Assembly (NCBI GenBank): GCA_933228675.1
Contig: OW121740.1
Location: forward strand, 55,243,000 to 55,306,999
DNA from: Stomorhina lunata
Taxonomy: Eukaryota; Arthropoda; Insecta; Diptera; Rhiniidae
Direction of reading: 5' to 3'
Length of the DNA: 64,000 nucleotides
This document shows positions 45,545 through 57,153 of the stretch, piece by piece (the stretch's first letter is position 1; each line of letters starts with the position of its first letter). Under the pieces are notes generated by a model. It saw nothing but the letters and a program-made list of their open reading frames with translations, ran no database searches and was not told the DNA's origin. The translations under genes were made by a program, and so were the position numbers.

Positions 45545-45861
45545 TAGAACCTCCATTATGCCTCAGGGTCATCGAAAATTTGGACCATCGCATGGAGGTG
45601 AGCCGCCGTGGTCGCGGCGCCCATTTGTCCAATATTTTGTTCCATACATAATTGAGTAATACCAATATATCAAAATAAAATAAAATTACAATAATTTCCT
45701 AAATAGTTTGTGTTTTATTCAAAATCAACATCGGCCCTTGAAATTTAACCACCCGATATATGCATATTTTAGGAAAAGATTTTTCAATGTCAGATTCTTC
45801 TCTATAAAATTGCATTATTAGATTTTTGAAAAGTGATAGTCAAAAAATGCCTTTTTTGCAG

Positions 45862-45970
45862 CAGAAATTCCATAGTGGAACGTGGAGAATATCAAATGAT
45901 GCGGTGTTGCAAGCAGCAAACTATCCATGGAATGATGTATGCCTTTCATGTCGCAATAGAGTTTTTCGAA
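45862..45970 (+). pseudogene. RTE-like LINE fragment
   Basis: A short plus-strand stretch matches the block LQAANYSWNDVCLTSRNRV of the LINE at 48994-49413 (here read as LQAANYPWNDVCLSCRNRV). No ends can be defined. Confidence 0.6.
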
Positions 45971-46384
45971 AATTAAAGACGATCCAGAAGCCACATTTTT
46001 AAGTCGATATAACAGATTTTTATATGCACGAAATTTGCTAGCCAAGATCTACAAATATGGTTTATCTCCTATAGTTTACGGGAAATTCGACTTTGAAAAA
46101 TTTAACTTTTTTACGACTGAGGCCTAGAATTTCGCTAATATCGGATCCAATTTTTTTTTACCGATTTTTTTGGGATTTTCTTGAATTATTTTCCTAAATT
46201 TGTTTTTCAACCCACTATGCATCATTGCCGGGGACATAGTTAGTGCGCAATAAAAAAATATGAGATCTGTCGTTCCATCCCAATCTCAGTTGTGCCAGAT
46301 GATTCTTGTTTTCAGCGGCTTCTCCGTTTTTGCTTTTGCCTCCTTATACAAAATTCTTGAAATAACCTACAATTGCGGAGTTAA

Positions 46385-46530
46385 ACCACTAACCTGTAAA
46401 TGTTATCCAATAATTCTAAGTACGAGGCTCGATATAAAGGACTAAGTATAACACTTATGCTGGCATGTCTCGCGGAGCTCTTCAACTGTGTGATGTTAAA
46501 GTTTGGATGATCTATCCAATGAACTACCCA
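46385..46530 (-). pseudogene. Jockey-like LINE C-terminal fragment
   Basis: Minus-strand HPNFNITQLKSSARH and a following PLYRASYLELLDNIYR match the late block of the LINE at 28500-29612 (QPNFNITQLASSPRH and PLDHTLYMAALNNIHR). A small relic. Confidence 0.6.
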
Positions 46531-47610
46531 TATTGCCGATAAACTATTATAATATCCATAATGTTTTGATTCTAACCCTCCTTGGGAAGCGACAATAATT
46601 AATAATATTTTTCGTATGAATTTTGAAATTGGCATGGATTTTTCTACTGATAACTTTTAACTTAACTCCATGTAAGCCCCAACACAACTTCTGTGTTGTT
46701 TTCTGATGCTCTTTACCTTTTAATCCCTCAGCGATACATAATAAATAAATATTTATTCAAAACTATTGTTCGTTATGCAGATGATGATAATTCCTACAAC
46801 ATGATAGATGCGAATATTTAAAGTTTATTTATGGATTTGGTGAAGTATCTAAAAACATATAAAAAATACAATGTTTAACCCTTAAGAGAACACCAAAATA
46901 TATCCACATAAGCGAACACCAGAGACTGGCTGGGACTTTTTATATTTTGTATGGAGTTAACACGATTTTTACAAAATTTGCATATAGAATGGCTATCTCG
47001 AAAACGGCTCTAACGATTTTGATCAAATTTGGACAGTGGGTACCTTTTTTGATGTATAGGTCGAAGAAGAAGGGACTTATGGAACCTCTGCCTCTAAGTA
47101 GGTAAAAAGGGGAAAAAATCGAAAACGTTATATCTCCTTAAGCAATAGGTATAAAAACAAAATGAATATTACGTTTTAAACAGCTATGAAAATAAGCGGA
47201 CAGTTGTTTGGTACTTTTTTGAAACTATGTCCGATAGGGGGTAAAAAAGGGTGAAAATAGTTTTTTTTGGTACTTTTTTAACCCACTCTTATATTTTAAA
47301 CCAAAGAATATAGAAAGGAACTTTGTACTGCAGTCAATAGACGTGAAAGAAATATTGAACACGTATTTGGTACTTTTTTGATTTTGGGGCCAAAATGGGT
47401 ATAAAAAGGGATAAAATGATATCTTAACATCTCAAAAGTAATATGAATAGGAACTATGTTAACTGCGTTTTAATAAAATGTACCGAATTCAATTGGTACC
47501 AAATAAGCATATGAAACTTTTTGAAAGTAGCGGATATAGGGGGGGGAATGAGTAATGTTATAACTTTTAAACAAATGAATGTTTGTATGTATGTTCTTTA
47601 TAGAATAGTA

Positions 47611-48340
47611 AACTGTGAATTTGATCATATTATGATCTTTAGCGAAGATGTTGCGGATAAGCCGGCGAAGGTTTTTAAGTTGGTAAGACTAATTTCCGTT
47701 AGTTGGCGCCACTGAAAATTACTAAAAATGAATTAAATCGTAAACTGTATATTTGATCATGCTATGATCTTTAGCAAAGTTGTAGTGCATGAGCCAGCGA
47801 AGGTTTTTTAGTTGGTGTGAATAATTTGCGACTGGTGGCGCTACTGAAAATTACTCAAAGTCAATTTTATCGTAAGCTATACACTTAATCATGCTATAAT
47901 CTTTAGCAAGTTGTTGTACATGAGCCGACGAAGGTTACTTAGTTGGTATGAAGAAATTTCGACAGGTGGCGTCACTGAAATTTACTCAAAGTCAATTTAA
48001 TCGTAAGCTGTACATTTAATCATACTATAATCTTTGGCAAAGTTGTTGCGGATAAGCCGACGAAGGTTTATTAATGGGAAATCGTAATCTGTGCATTTGA
48101 TCATGTTATAATCACTAGCAAAGTTATCACGCATAAGCAGTCGAAGGTCTCTTAGTTGGTATGAACAACTTCAGGTGGCGCCACTAAAAACTACTCAAAA
48201 TGAAATAAATCGTAAACTGTGCATTTGATCAGGCTATAATACTTAGCAAAGTTGTTGCGCATGAGTCGACGGAGGTTTCTGTTGGTATGACCAATTTCCA
48301 AAATTTTTCAAAATGAGTTAATCTGTAAAGTGTGCAAACT
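47611..48340 (+). repeat. Tandem repeat, about six units of 80-130 bp
   Basis: Each unit starts near GTAAACTGTGCATTTGATCA, continues with ATAATCTTTAGCAAAGTTG, GAGCCGACGAAGGTTT, and GGTGGCGCCACTGAAAATTA. Units begin near 47611, 47750, 47882, 48012, 48092 and 48219. The fourth has lost the GGCGCCAC part. Confidence 0.8.
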
Positions 48341-48966
48341 ATGTGTTGGTCGGACAAAATAAATAAAATAATTCAAAATTAACTGAATATTTGTACAATG
48401 TCTTTCCTCTAAATTTATTTAAGTACTTTATAGAATAAAATATATAAAAACTTTAAAATTTGCCTCAAAATGCTTATCATAAAGCTCCGAGCAAGGCTTG
48501 GTCAACCAGTTACTAAGAATATTATGCCATTATCTCAATAATATTGTAAAAAAGTGACTAGATTCATCATCAAAGCTGGGCACCCTATTGGTAAAGCTAA
48601 TTCGAGTACGCAGATTTCAGTGGCATAAGCCATTGCTTGACAGTGGCAAGAAATTGGATTCGCTGTTAGGTGACATTTGCTGGAACCTTCAAGAAGAATT
48701 GGTTGAAACAGAAAAATCATAAAGAAATGATTAAACGATTTGACAATAAAGCACATTTTATAAATTAACAGTAAAATAAAAAAATAACAATAAAAAAAAA
48801 TTAGCAAAAAAAATATTTTGCGCAAATAAAAATTACCGTGTTTTTATAATTTTGTATTGATTTTTCGCGAATAAAGTAGATTTTTGGAGAAAAAAAAATA
48901 AGAATCTTGTGTTTAAATACCGTTTTTTTTACAATAGCGTACAAATTTTAAATCGCGAGCGCTAAC

Positions 48967-49740
48967 TTTGAAAAACGGCTTCTTCTTCTTCTGTTATCCT
49001 TGACTCCCAGTGGAGCATAGGGCCTCAACCATCCTTTTATATCGAACTCTATTACGAGATGTTAGGCATACATCATTCCATGAATAGTTTGCTGCTTGTA
49101 ACTCCGCATCAATTGACCTTCTCCACGTTCTAGCTGGTGCACCAACACGACGGCCGCTTCCTTGTGGATTCCAACGAAGCGCTTGTCGAGGAATGTTGGT
49201 ATTTGGCCTTCGTAGTGTGTGGCCTATCCACCGCCATTTCCGTTGACATACCTCTATAGAAGAAGGGATTTGGTTTGTAGCGTTTAGTAGATCTTCATTT
49301 CTTATGCGATTTGGCAACCATATATTAAGGATTTGCAAGCATTTGTTTGCAAAGGTTTGTAGGCGCTTATCGATGACATTTGTGCGTTTCCAAGTTTCGC
49401 AGCCGTAATACAAGATGGACTTGACATTCGAGTTATATATTCGTTACTTAGTTGTTGTTGATATTTGCCGAGATTTCCAAATAGCTCGGAGAATGCCGAA
49501 TGCAGATTTTGTCTTATTAATACTACCAAGATAATTAACAATAACCTCGTTATCCATATTGATGTGTGGCGACGGGTTAGCGCCATAGCCTCCAGGTTTA
49601 ATCTTTGTCTTGGAAATATTGATTTCCAGCCCAGCTGCCCGAAATTCAACAGTCATAGCGCTAGTGTTTTCTTGAAGGTGGCCTGAGCTTTGGCTTAGAA
49701 GACATACGTCATCGGCGTATTCCAAGTCCTCGAGTTACAA
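48967..49740 (-). mobile_element. RTE-like LINE, 5'-truncated, with a trinucleotide tail
   Basis: Minus strand. The frames 49725-49444 and 49413-48994 read an RT end: MEYADDVCLLSQ (catalytic box), GLEINISKTK, then CETWKR, KWRWIGHTLRRPN and RTWRRSID. One frame shift falls between them. The 3' end is the CTTCTTCTTCTTCTG at 48978-48992. The 5' front is missing. The 56-bp insert at 34642 and a remnant at 59204 are the same 3' end. Confidence 0.8.
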
Positions 49741-49940
49741 ACATGAACAAATATTTTCTGAAAGTAATGACCACGCCCACATATAAAAATTTTTAGGTTT
49801 TTTCAAATTTTATTGTACAAAACACCTTCATTGAGGAACTCATAAAAAGCTAAAGGGCTCCGTCTGAGCTATCTATGCAAAAAACTATAAAAATTGTTCA
49901 AAAATGCCTGGACAGACCCTGGTATTCGCTTAAGGGTTAA

Positions 49941-51400
49941 GTAGCAGATTTTTTTACAGAATAATAGTTGACTTATACTCAACAGGGAGGGCGAACAGAG
50001 AAAAGGGGAAAAAGGCATGTCAAAAACAACCGCAAATTCTTGTATTTAATTTCCAACATCATTCACTCACTCACTCACTGAACAGTTTGTGGGCTTGACA
50101 AAGAAAGCAACTCCACACACAACCGCCGAACATTTATACTTGGAGCGCCGAAGTAGAAATGTTAGTGATTTATAATGTTTCTGTATCTGCAAGATACTTA
50201 TACGAACGTATTATTCTGGTTTTGTAGCTGGTTAAGGTTTTGTGAGCCCCGATGTTTGGGCTTCGTTGTTGTTTGGAACATGGGCATGAATATTTTGTTA
50301 TAGCAGCAATAGCTTTTTTTTTCTTCTGCAAAAATACTGCTGGCATTCATTGTATTCTATGCCAAAGCCATGACTTTGCCACAATGTTTTTTTTCTTCCA
50401 TGTATTAGTCGCCTGTATCTGTGTAGTGTGTGTCTGTGTATCTGAATACGATCGAGTGCTTTTCAAGCCGGAGTTTGTCGGTTTTGTGGAATTGTAAATG
50501 ACTTGGTTCGAAAATGTAGGTCAGTGGGACATTACTAATGATTCGTTTGTAAGTATGTATGAGTGTGAGCTTGTAGTTGTTGGTTGCTTCATTGGTATGT
50601 ATCTATTTATCTTTCTTCTCTGCTATTTCTATCTCTATACTCTACCGCACTGTAGTTTTTTGAATATATTTGTATTGCTGGCGATGTTTTTTTTTGCTTT
50701 CTTTGTGGCAAACGTGGTCAATATTAATTCTTGTTTCGTGCTTTTTTTTGTGTGTTCATTTCTTTTTTCATTGTATCTCGAACTTACCCAGGTGGAAATT
50801 TTTATAGCTGTACTTTAGCTTTAACTCATTAGATTAGTTATGAAATATTACGTGGGATGGCTTTATGATATTTCAACACTAAGTCTCTAAATGTCATAAT
50901 TAAAATAACAAAGACGTTAAATATGTATATAAGTATTCTAGGCCAGTTCAAAATTTTGCAACAAAAGAATTATTACTCAATTTCAGTTATTTTCTACAGA
51001 ACAATTCCGAAATTATTTCACTTTATTAGGCATTATCTCAAAATTGTAATTGTTTTACAACCTTATTTGTTGCGCTAATAAAATTCCCATTGGGTCCTCT
51101 TTAACTCTATTCAAGCCAAATTACTGCTGTTGTTTTTGCTAAACTATATAATCGTTATGGTAAAATTTCTCTGTATTCTGTTGTCTCGAAAACATTTTGT
51201 TTGATCTTTTAGTTTCAGTTGTCTTGTTTCGGTTTTTTTGCAATGTCATTTTTTTTGCTTTATTAATTCTATTCTATAAAAATATTTGAGGTTAGGTTCA
51301 TAGATGCTATGAACACCTTTAAATATTTAGGAGTGGAGATATATAAACTTAAGCTTAAAAATTCTTAAATCCCAAGAATTTTTAACGAATTACAATAATT
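49941..51400. other. Non-repetitive interval, no gene recognised
   Basis: ACTCACTCACTCACTG occurs near 50060. T-rich, with open frames 50252-50818 that are mostly Phe, Cys and Val. Nothing supports a gene. Confidence 0.5.
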
Positions 51401-51439
51401 TGCGAAGTCTAATTCAAACTTACCGAAATCATTATTGTT

Positions 51440-53450
51440 ATACTAACACTTTCTCTGCAGACAAATTGTTATACAAACAATATTTTAATAGAAAAACTGT
51501 TATACAAAAATTGTTATTTAAATATTTTTCTATAAAAAACTTTTATACAAAACTTCTTCTACAGAAAAAATGTTATACAAAAATGTTTTCTATAGAAAAA
51601 CTTATATACAAACACTTTTTCTATAGAATAACTGCTTTAAAAAAACTTTTTCTATAGAAAAACTGTTATACAAACAGATATACAAACACTTTTTCTATAC
51701 AAAAATAAAAAATGATATACAAAAACTTTTTCTATAGAAAAAGTGTTATACAAACTGTTATACAAACACTTTTTCCATATAAAAACTGTTATACAAACAC
51801 TTTTTTCTATAAAAAAGCTGTTATACAAACACTTTTCTATAGAAAAACTGTTATATAAACACTTTTTCTCTAGAAAAACTGTTACACAAACACTTATTCT
51901 ATAGAAAAACGGTTATAAAAAACACTTTTTCTATAGAAAAACTGTTATACAAACACTTTTTCTGTAAAAAACTGTTTTCTATAAAAAAAACTGTTGTACA
52001 AACACCTTCTTCATATAAAACTTATACAAACACTTTTTTATAGAAAAATTGCTATACAAACACTTTTTCTAAAGAGAAACTGTTATACAAACACTTTATC
52101 TATATAAAAGCTATAATACAAACACTTTTTCTAAAGAGAAACTGTTATACAAGCACTTCATCTATACAAAATCTATAATACAAACACTTTTTCTATAGAA
52201 AAAATGTTATACAAACACTTTTTATAGAAAAGCTGTTATACAAATAGAAAAACTGTTATACAAACGCTTTTTAGAGAAAAACTGTTAGACAAACAGTTTC
52301 TCTGTGGAAAACTGTTATACAAACACTTTTTCTATAGAAAAACTATTATACAAACACTTTTTTTTATAGAAAAACTGTTATACAAACACTTTTTCTATAG
52401 AAAAACAGCTATACAGACTCTTTTCTATAGAAAAACTGTTATACAGACACATTTTCTATAGAAAAACTGTTATACAAAACTGTCACACAAACACATTTTC
52501 TATAGAAAAACTTTTATATAAATACGTTTACTATAGTTTTTCTATAGCAAACTCTTTTTAGACAAACGAACAGTTTTTCTGTGGAAAAACTGTTATACAA
52601 ACACTTTTTCTACAGAAAAACTGTTATACAGACACTTTTCTATAGAAAAACTGTTATACAGACACTTTTTCTATAGAAAAACTGTTATACAGACACTTTT
52701 AATAGAAAAACTGTTATGCAGATACTTTTGCTATAGAAAAACTGTTACACAGACACTTTTTCTATAGAAAAACTGTTACGCAGATACTTTTGCTATAGAA
52801 ATACTGTTATGCAGATACTTTTTCCATCGAAAAACTGTTATACAGACACATTTTCTATAGAAAATCTGTCATACAAACACTTTTTCTATAAAAAAAACTG
52901 ATATACAAACACTTTTTCTATAGAAAACCTGTTATAAAAACCTTTTTCTTGAGAAAAACTGTGATACAAACACTTTTTTCTATAGAAAAACTGTTATACA
53001 AACACTTTATTTTTATAGAAAAACTGTTATATAAACACTTTTTCCATAGAAAAACTGTTATACCAGCACTTTTTCTATAGAAAAACTGTTATACAAACAC
53101 TTTTTCTATAGAAAAACTGTTATACAAACACTTTTTCTATAGAAAAACTGTTATACAAACACTTTTTCTATAGAAAAACTTTTATACAAACACTTTTTCT
53201 ATAGAAAAACTGTTACACAAACACTTTTTCTATAGACAAATTTTTATACAAACACCCTTTTTTTATAAGGAACTGTTACACAGAAACTTTTTTTAAAGAA
53301 AAACTGTTATACAAACACTTTTTCTATAGAAAAACTGTTATACAAACACCATTTCTACATAAAAACTGTTATATAAACACTTTTTCTATAAAAAAATAAA
53401 CTGTTATACAAACACTTTTTTATAGAAAAACTGTTATACTGTTATAACAG
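51440..53450 (+). repeat. 31-bp minisatellite, block 1
   Basis: The unit reads CTATAGAAAAACTG followed by TTATACAAACACTTTTT, 31 bases in total. Where two units join, TTTTTCTATAGAAAAA forms a 16-base palindrome. There are roughly 60 units. Divergence is higher at the edges, and the cleanest units lie at 53060-53220. Nothing is encoded; the ORFs are repeats. Confidence 0.95.
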
Positions 53451-54625
53451 GAAAAATAAAAACATTTAAAAACATTTAACTTTCTTCAAGAAATAAATTT
53501 ATAAACAATTTTTATTAAGATTTTTTGTTTAATTTTTTGTAAAAATATAAGAACAAATTATTTAACTTATGTAAAATACAAATACAATATTTAATTTTTT
53601 GTTTTTATTTATTTACAAAACATTTTTATCAGTTAAAAGGAAAAACTATAAAACATGGAGTGATTTAAGGAATTTTACATAAATAATTGCACAATAATTA
53701 AAATTAAATGGAAAATTTACACAGAGAGAATTAATATAGACAAAATGATTTTAGTTTGATTTAAAATAATAAAATTGTTTTTTGTTTTAAATTAAAACTA
53801 AAGAAAATTAACTTAGAATTAAACAAATAAATACATTTTAATTTATTAAATTATTTATAAAAAATATCATTATTAAAAAAAAACTATAATTTATTGAAAT
53901 ATATAATAAAAACAAATTTTTGCAAAAAATTTTTAAGAAATTTATAAGAAATTTCTAGAAATGAATTCCTGTGTTTTATTCGTTTTCTTTTATAAAATTT
54001 ATAAATAATTAAAAAAAAACATTTGAACAAAGATTATTAAACTTAAAATAAATTAAAACAATTAAATCAAATAACAAGTTACTTTTTATTTTAAAATTAA
54101 AATTAAGAAAAACTGTTGCCAAAACCTTTTTCGTAATATTTGTACATTTGTTTTAAATGTTTAAGTAATGTTTAAATTATTTATAATTTATTTAATTTAT
54201 AATTAATTTGACAATAAACAATTGCTTGTATTTAAATAATTGAGGTACTTTTCTACGCATTTCAAGTTGTTTCTTTATCTTTTTTAAGTTTTTTAAATAA
54301 TTTACAAAATTTTCTTAATCATAATTGAGAGAGTGTTTGTGTGTGTGTGTGATTTTATAATAATTAAAACATAATTTTTTGCAGTGTATTTTTCAACAGC
54401 GCTGCCGTAGTGCTGTTATTGGTTGTGTGCATTTTTACCGTTTCGATAGAGACTCACAGAGTTGCATCAAAACGGAACAACAGTTGCAAAAAGACAATTG
54501 GACGCTCCGTTGTTCCTACATTGCTTGTGCTCTCTTTGAAATTCTTTGGATTTTGAGAAGTTTCTCTAAGTTAAAAGTAACGAAAAACTTGTTGAAAAAA
54601 TAGCATAATTTAACAATTACTTTAT
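53451..54625. other. AT-rich spacer between minisatellite blocks
   Basis: Extremely AT-rich, with a GTGTGTGTGTG tract near 54332. One stretch, 54380-54603, has a more balanced composition and an open plus-strand frame of 75 codons after a TTTTTTGCAG that looks like a splice acceptor. Not recognised. Confidence 0.5.
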
Positions 54626-56290
54626 CTATGCGAAAAACTGTTATATAGAGAAACTGTTATAAAAGCTAGTTTTCTTTAGATCAAAAATTTTTCTATAGAA
54701 AAACAGTTATACAAACACTTTTTAAATAGAAAAACTGTTATACAAACACTATTTATATAGAAAAACTCTTATAAAACCCCTTTTTCTATAGAAACCTGTT
54801 ATACAAACACTTTTTCTCTAAAAAAACTGTTATAGAAACTTTTTTTCTATAGAAAACCTGTTATACAAACACCTTTTCTATAGAAAAACTGTTATACAAA
54901 CACTTTTTCTATAGAAAAACTGTTATACAAACACTTTTTCTATAGAAAAACTGTTATACAAACACTTTTTCTGCAGAAAAACTGTTATCAAACACTTTTT
55001 CTTGTTTAAAGAAAAACTGTTATACAAACACTTTTTCTTTAGAAAAACTGTTATACAAACACTTTATCTATAGAAAAACCGTTATACAAACAGTTTTTCT
55101 ATATAGATAAACTGTTATATAAACACTTATTCTATATAGAAAAACTATTATACAAACACTTTTTCTAGAGAAAAACTGTTCTACAAACACTTTTTCTATA
55201 GAAAACTTGTTCTACAAACACTTTTTCTATAGAAAACCTGTTCTACAAACAATTTTTCTATAGAAAAACACACTTTTTCTATAGAAAACATGCTCTACAA
55301 ACACTTTTTCTATAGAAAACCTGTTCTACGAACACTTTTTCTATAGAAAACCTGTTCCACAAACACTCTTTCTATAGAAAACCTGTTCTACAGACACTTG
55401 TTCTATAGAAAAATTGTTCTACAAACACTTTTTCTATAGGAAACCCGTTATAAATACAAACACTTTTACTATAGAAAAGTTGTTATACAAACACTTTTTC
55501 TAAAGAAGACTGTTATACAAACGCTTTTTCTATAGAAAAACTGTTATACAAACAATTTTTTTATAGCAGAACTGTTATACAAACACTTTTTCTATACAAA
55601 AACTATTATACAAACACTTTTTCTATAGAAAAACTGTTATGCAAACACTTTGTCTATATAGAAAAACTGTTATATAAATGCTTATTCTATATAGAAAAAC
55701 TGGTATACAAACATTTTTCCTATATAGAAAAACTGTTATACAAACAATTTTTCTAGATAGAAAAACTGTTATACAAACACTTTTTCTAGATAGAAAAACT
55801 GATATACAAACATTTTTTCTATATAGAAAAACTGTTATACAAACTCTTTTTCTAGATAGAAAAACTGTTATACAAACACTTTTTGTAGATAGAAAAACTG
55901 TTATACAAACACTTTTTCTATAGAAAACCCGTTATACAAACACTTTTACTATAGAAAAATTGTTATGCAAACACTTTTTCTAAAGAAAACTGTTATACAA
56001 ACGCTTTTTCTATAGAAAAACTGTGATACAAACAATTTTTCTGTAGCAGAACTTTTATACAAACACTTTTTCTATACAAAAACTATTATACAAACACTTT
56101 TTCTATAGAAAAGCTGTTTTACAAAAACTTTTTCTATACAAAAACTGTTATACAAAAACTTTTTCTAGAGAAAAACTGTTATACAAGAACTTTTAATGTA
56201 GAAAAACTGTTATACAAACCCTTTTTTTATAGAAAAACTATTATACAAACATTTTTTCTAAAGAAAAACTCTTACACAATTATTATTCCT
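54626..56290 (+). repeat. 31-bp minisatellite, block 2
   Basis: Same unit as block 1, roughly 50 copies. Variants include a TTCTACAAACAC form (55180-55400) and a 33-base form with TAGATAG at the unit joint (55640-55920), which gives an in-frame repeated peptide by chance. Confidence 0.95.
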
Positions 56291-57153
56291 ATTAAGGGAA
56301 TATTAAGTGTTAAAAAATAACTGTTATACTAAAATATTTCCTACATAAAATCTAAATTTCTATAATTTAAAACAATTTTATTTTTTTGGCAAATTACTAT
56401 TTAGTCTTTTCGAATAAGAATGCTTGAAAACTAATCTAAAATTCTTCTAATTTTCTTTGCTAGAACCTAAACTTCCTAACAATTTGAGTTAAGTTTTTGT
56501 TGTTCTTCATAAGAATAGCTAAGAGATCAAAAGCAATCAACAACAACGAATAACAATTGATATTTGTTTTCTTTGTTATCATGTTCGTGGGGCATGTAAA
56601 ATGGTTTTATTCGGGCTTTATAACCAAATTTTGTAGCAAATCAAAGATTTAACCAAATTTCCCAATTGATCGTATGGAGCACTTTGGATTATTTTGCCCA
56701 AAAAGACAAAATAATTTCAAATAAATCAAACACAAATGATCGCAAAGATCTTTCATTTGTAATGGAAGAACTAAACGTTTGTGTAAAAAAGTGCTGCATC
56801 CGTTCAATATGTTGGTTGATCTTGGGCCGCCTGGGAGGGAGGAATAAAACCAAATCACACACAGAGTTGGAAAAATACATTTGGAAATAAATTGCTATAA
56901 AGCAAAAATTATATTTTTGCCTCAAGAATTGTTTGCAAATGAAATTTTTCAACAAGTTCTAGTCTCAAACCGAGGGGAAAACATACCACAAATTTTAGGA
57001 GGAAGTAGGGGAGAGGGAGTGGAAGTTTAGATAATGTTAAGGATGTAGAAATACTTTGGGTTTTTGTAGTATGATCGGTTTGAAACGAAACTCTTCATTG
57101 TCCACTCGTAAAGAGTGATAATTGGAAGTTTTCGCCGGGGCTTGATTCTGATG
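56291..57153 (-). other. Region downstream of the zinc-finger gene, probable 3' UTR
   Basis: On the minus strand an AATAAA (plus-strand TTTATT at about 56605) is a candidate polyadenylation signal about 550 bases after the stop. No other gene is recognised; open frames here are short. Confidence 0.45.

Larger units (their letters stand above)
44015..45651 (+). pseudogene. Mariner-like transposase, third family, frameshifted and interrupted
   Basis: Starts MERYTIQQRVKVIQTYYE, with a helix-turn-helix region and RRRARQLHLSRSSL. A deletion or shift near 44537 changes frame, so the protein is broken there. FSDKAHF, WFQQDGATCHIA and PPRSGDLTPLDFFLWG follow, with 36 residues between the last two Asp. 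After HINGI the frame is cut at 44987 by a 557-bp element. The C-terminus (PPLCLRVIENLDHRMEV and the final RRGRGAHLSNILFHT) resumes at 45547. It resembles copies A-D more than the family at 20 kb. Confidence 0.85.
43902..45756 (+). mobile_element. Mariner-like element, third family, with a nested element
   Basis: TIRs: AAGGGTGGTTAAATTGTAAG (left) and, inverted, TCGGGTGGTTAAATTTCAAG (right). TA on both sides (43900-43901, 45757-45758). The transposase on the plus strand starts at 44015 and ends at 45651 once the nested element is excluded. Confidence 0.9.
46879..49936. mobile_element. piggyBac-like element at TTAA, with a tandem repeat inside
   Basis: TTAA at 46875-46878 and 49937-49940. Ends: CCCTTAAGAGAACACCA, and inverted CCCTTAAGCGAATACCA. 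Inside, a repeat shared with 16180-16625, a tandem array (47611-48340) and a LINE (48967-49740). No transposase recognised. Confidence 0.6.

Noticed and set aside
50252..50818. Two abutting open frames of Phe- and Val-rich peptides, possibly a membrane protein
   Set aside because: T-rich DNA gives such peptides by chance; a stop separates the two and nothing resembles a known family.
55678..55923. Open frame with a repeated short peptide in the minisatellite
   Set aside because: It arises from 33-base units, which happen to keep frame; no start context or neighbours support translation.
51440..56290. CRISPR-like array of about 30-base repeats
   Set aside because: The units are contiguous without unique spacers, and the genome is clearly eukaryotic; it is a minisatellite.
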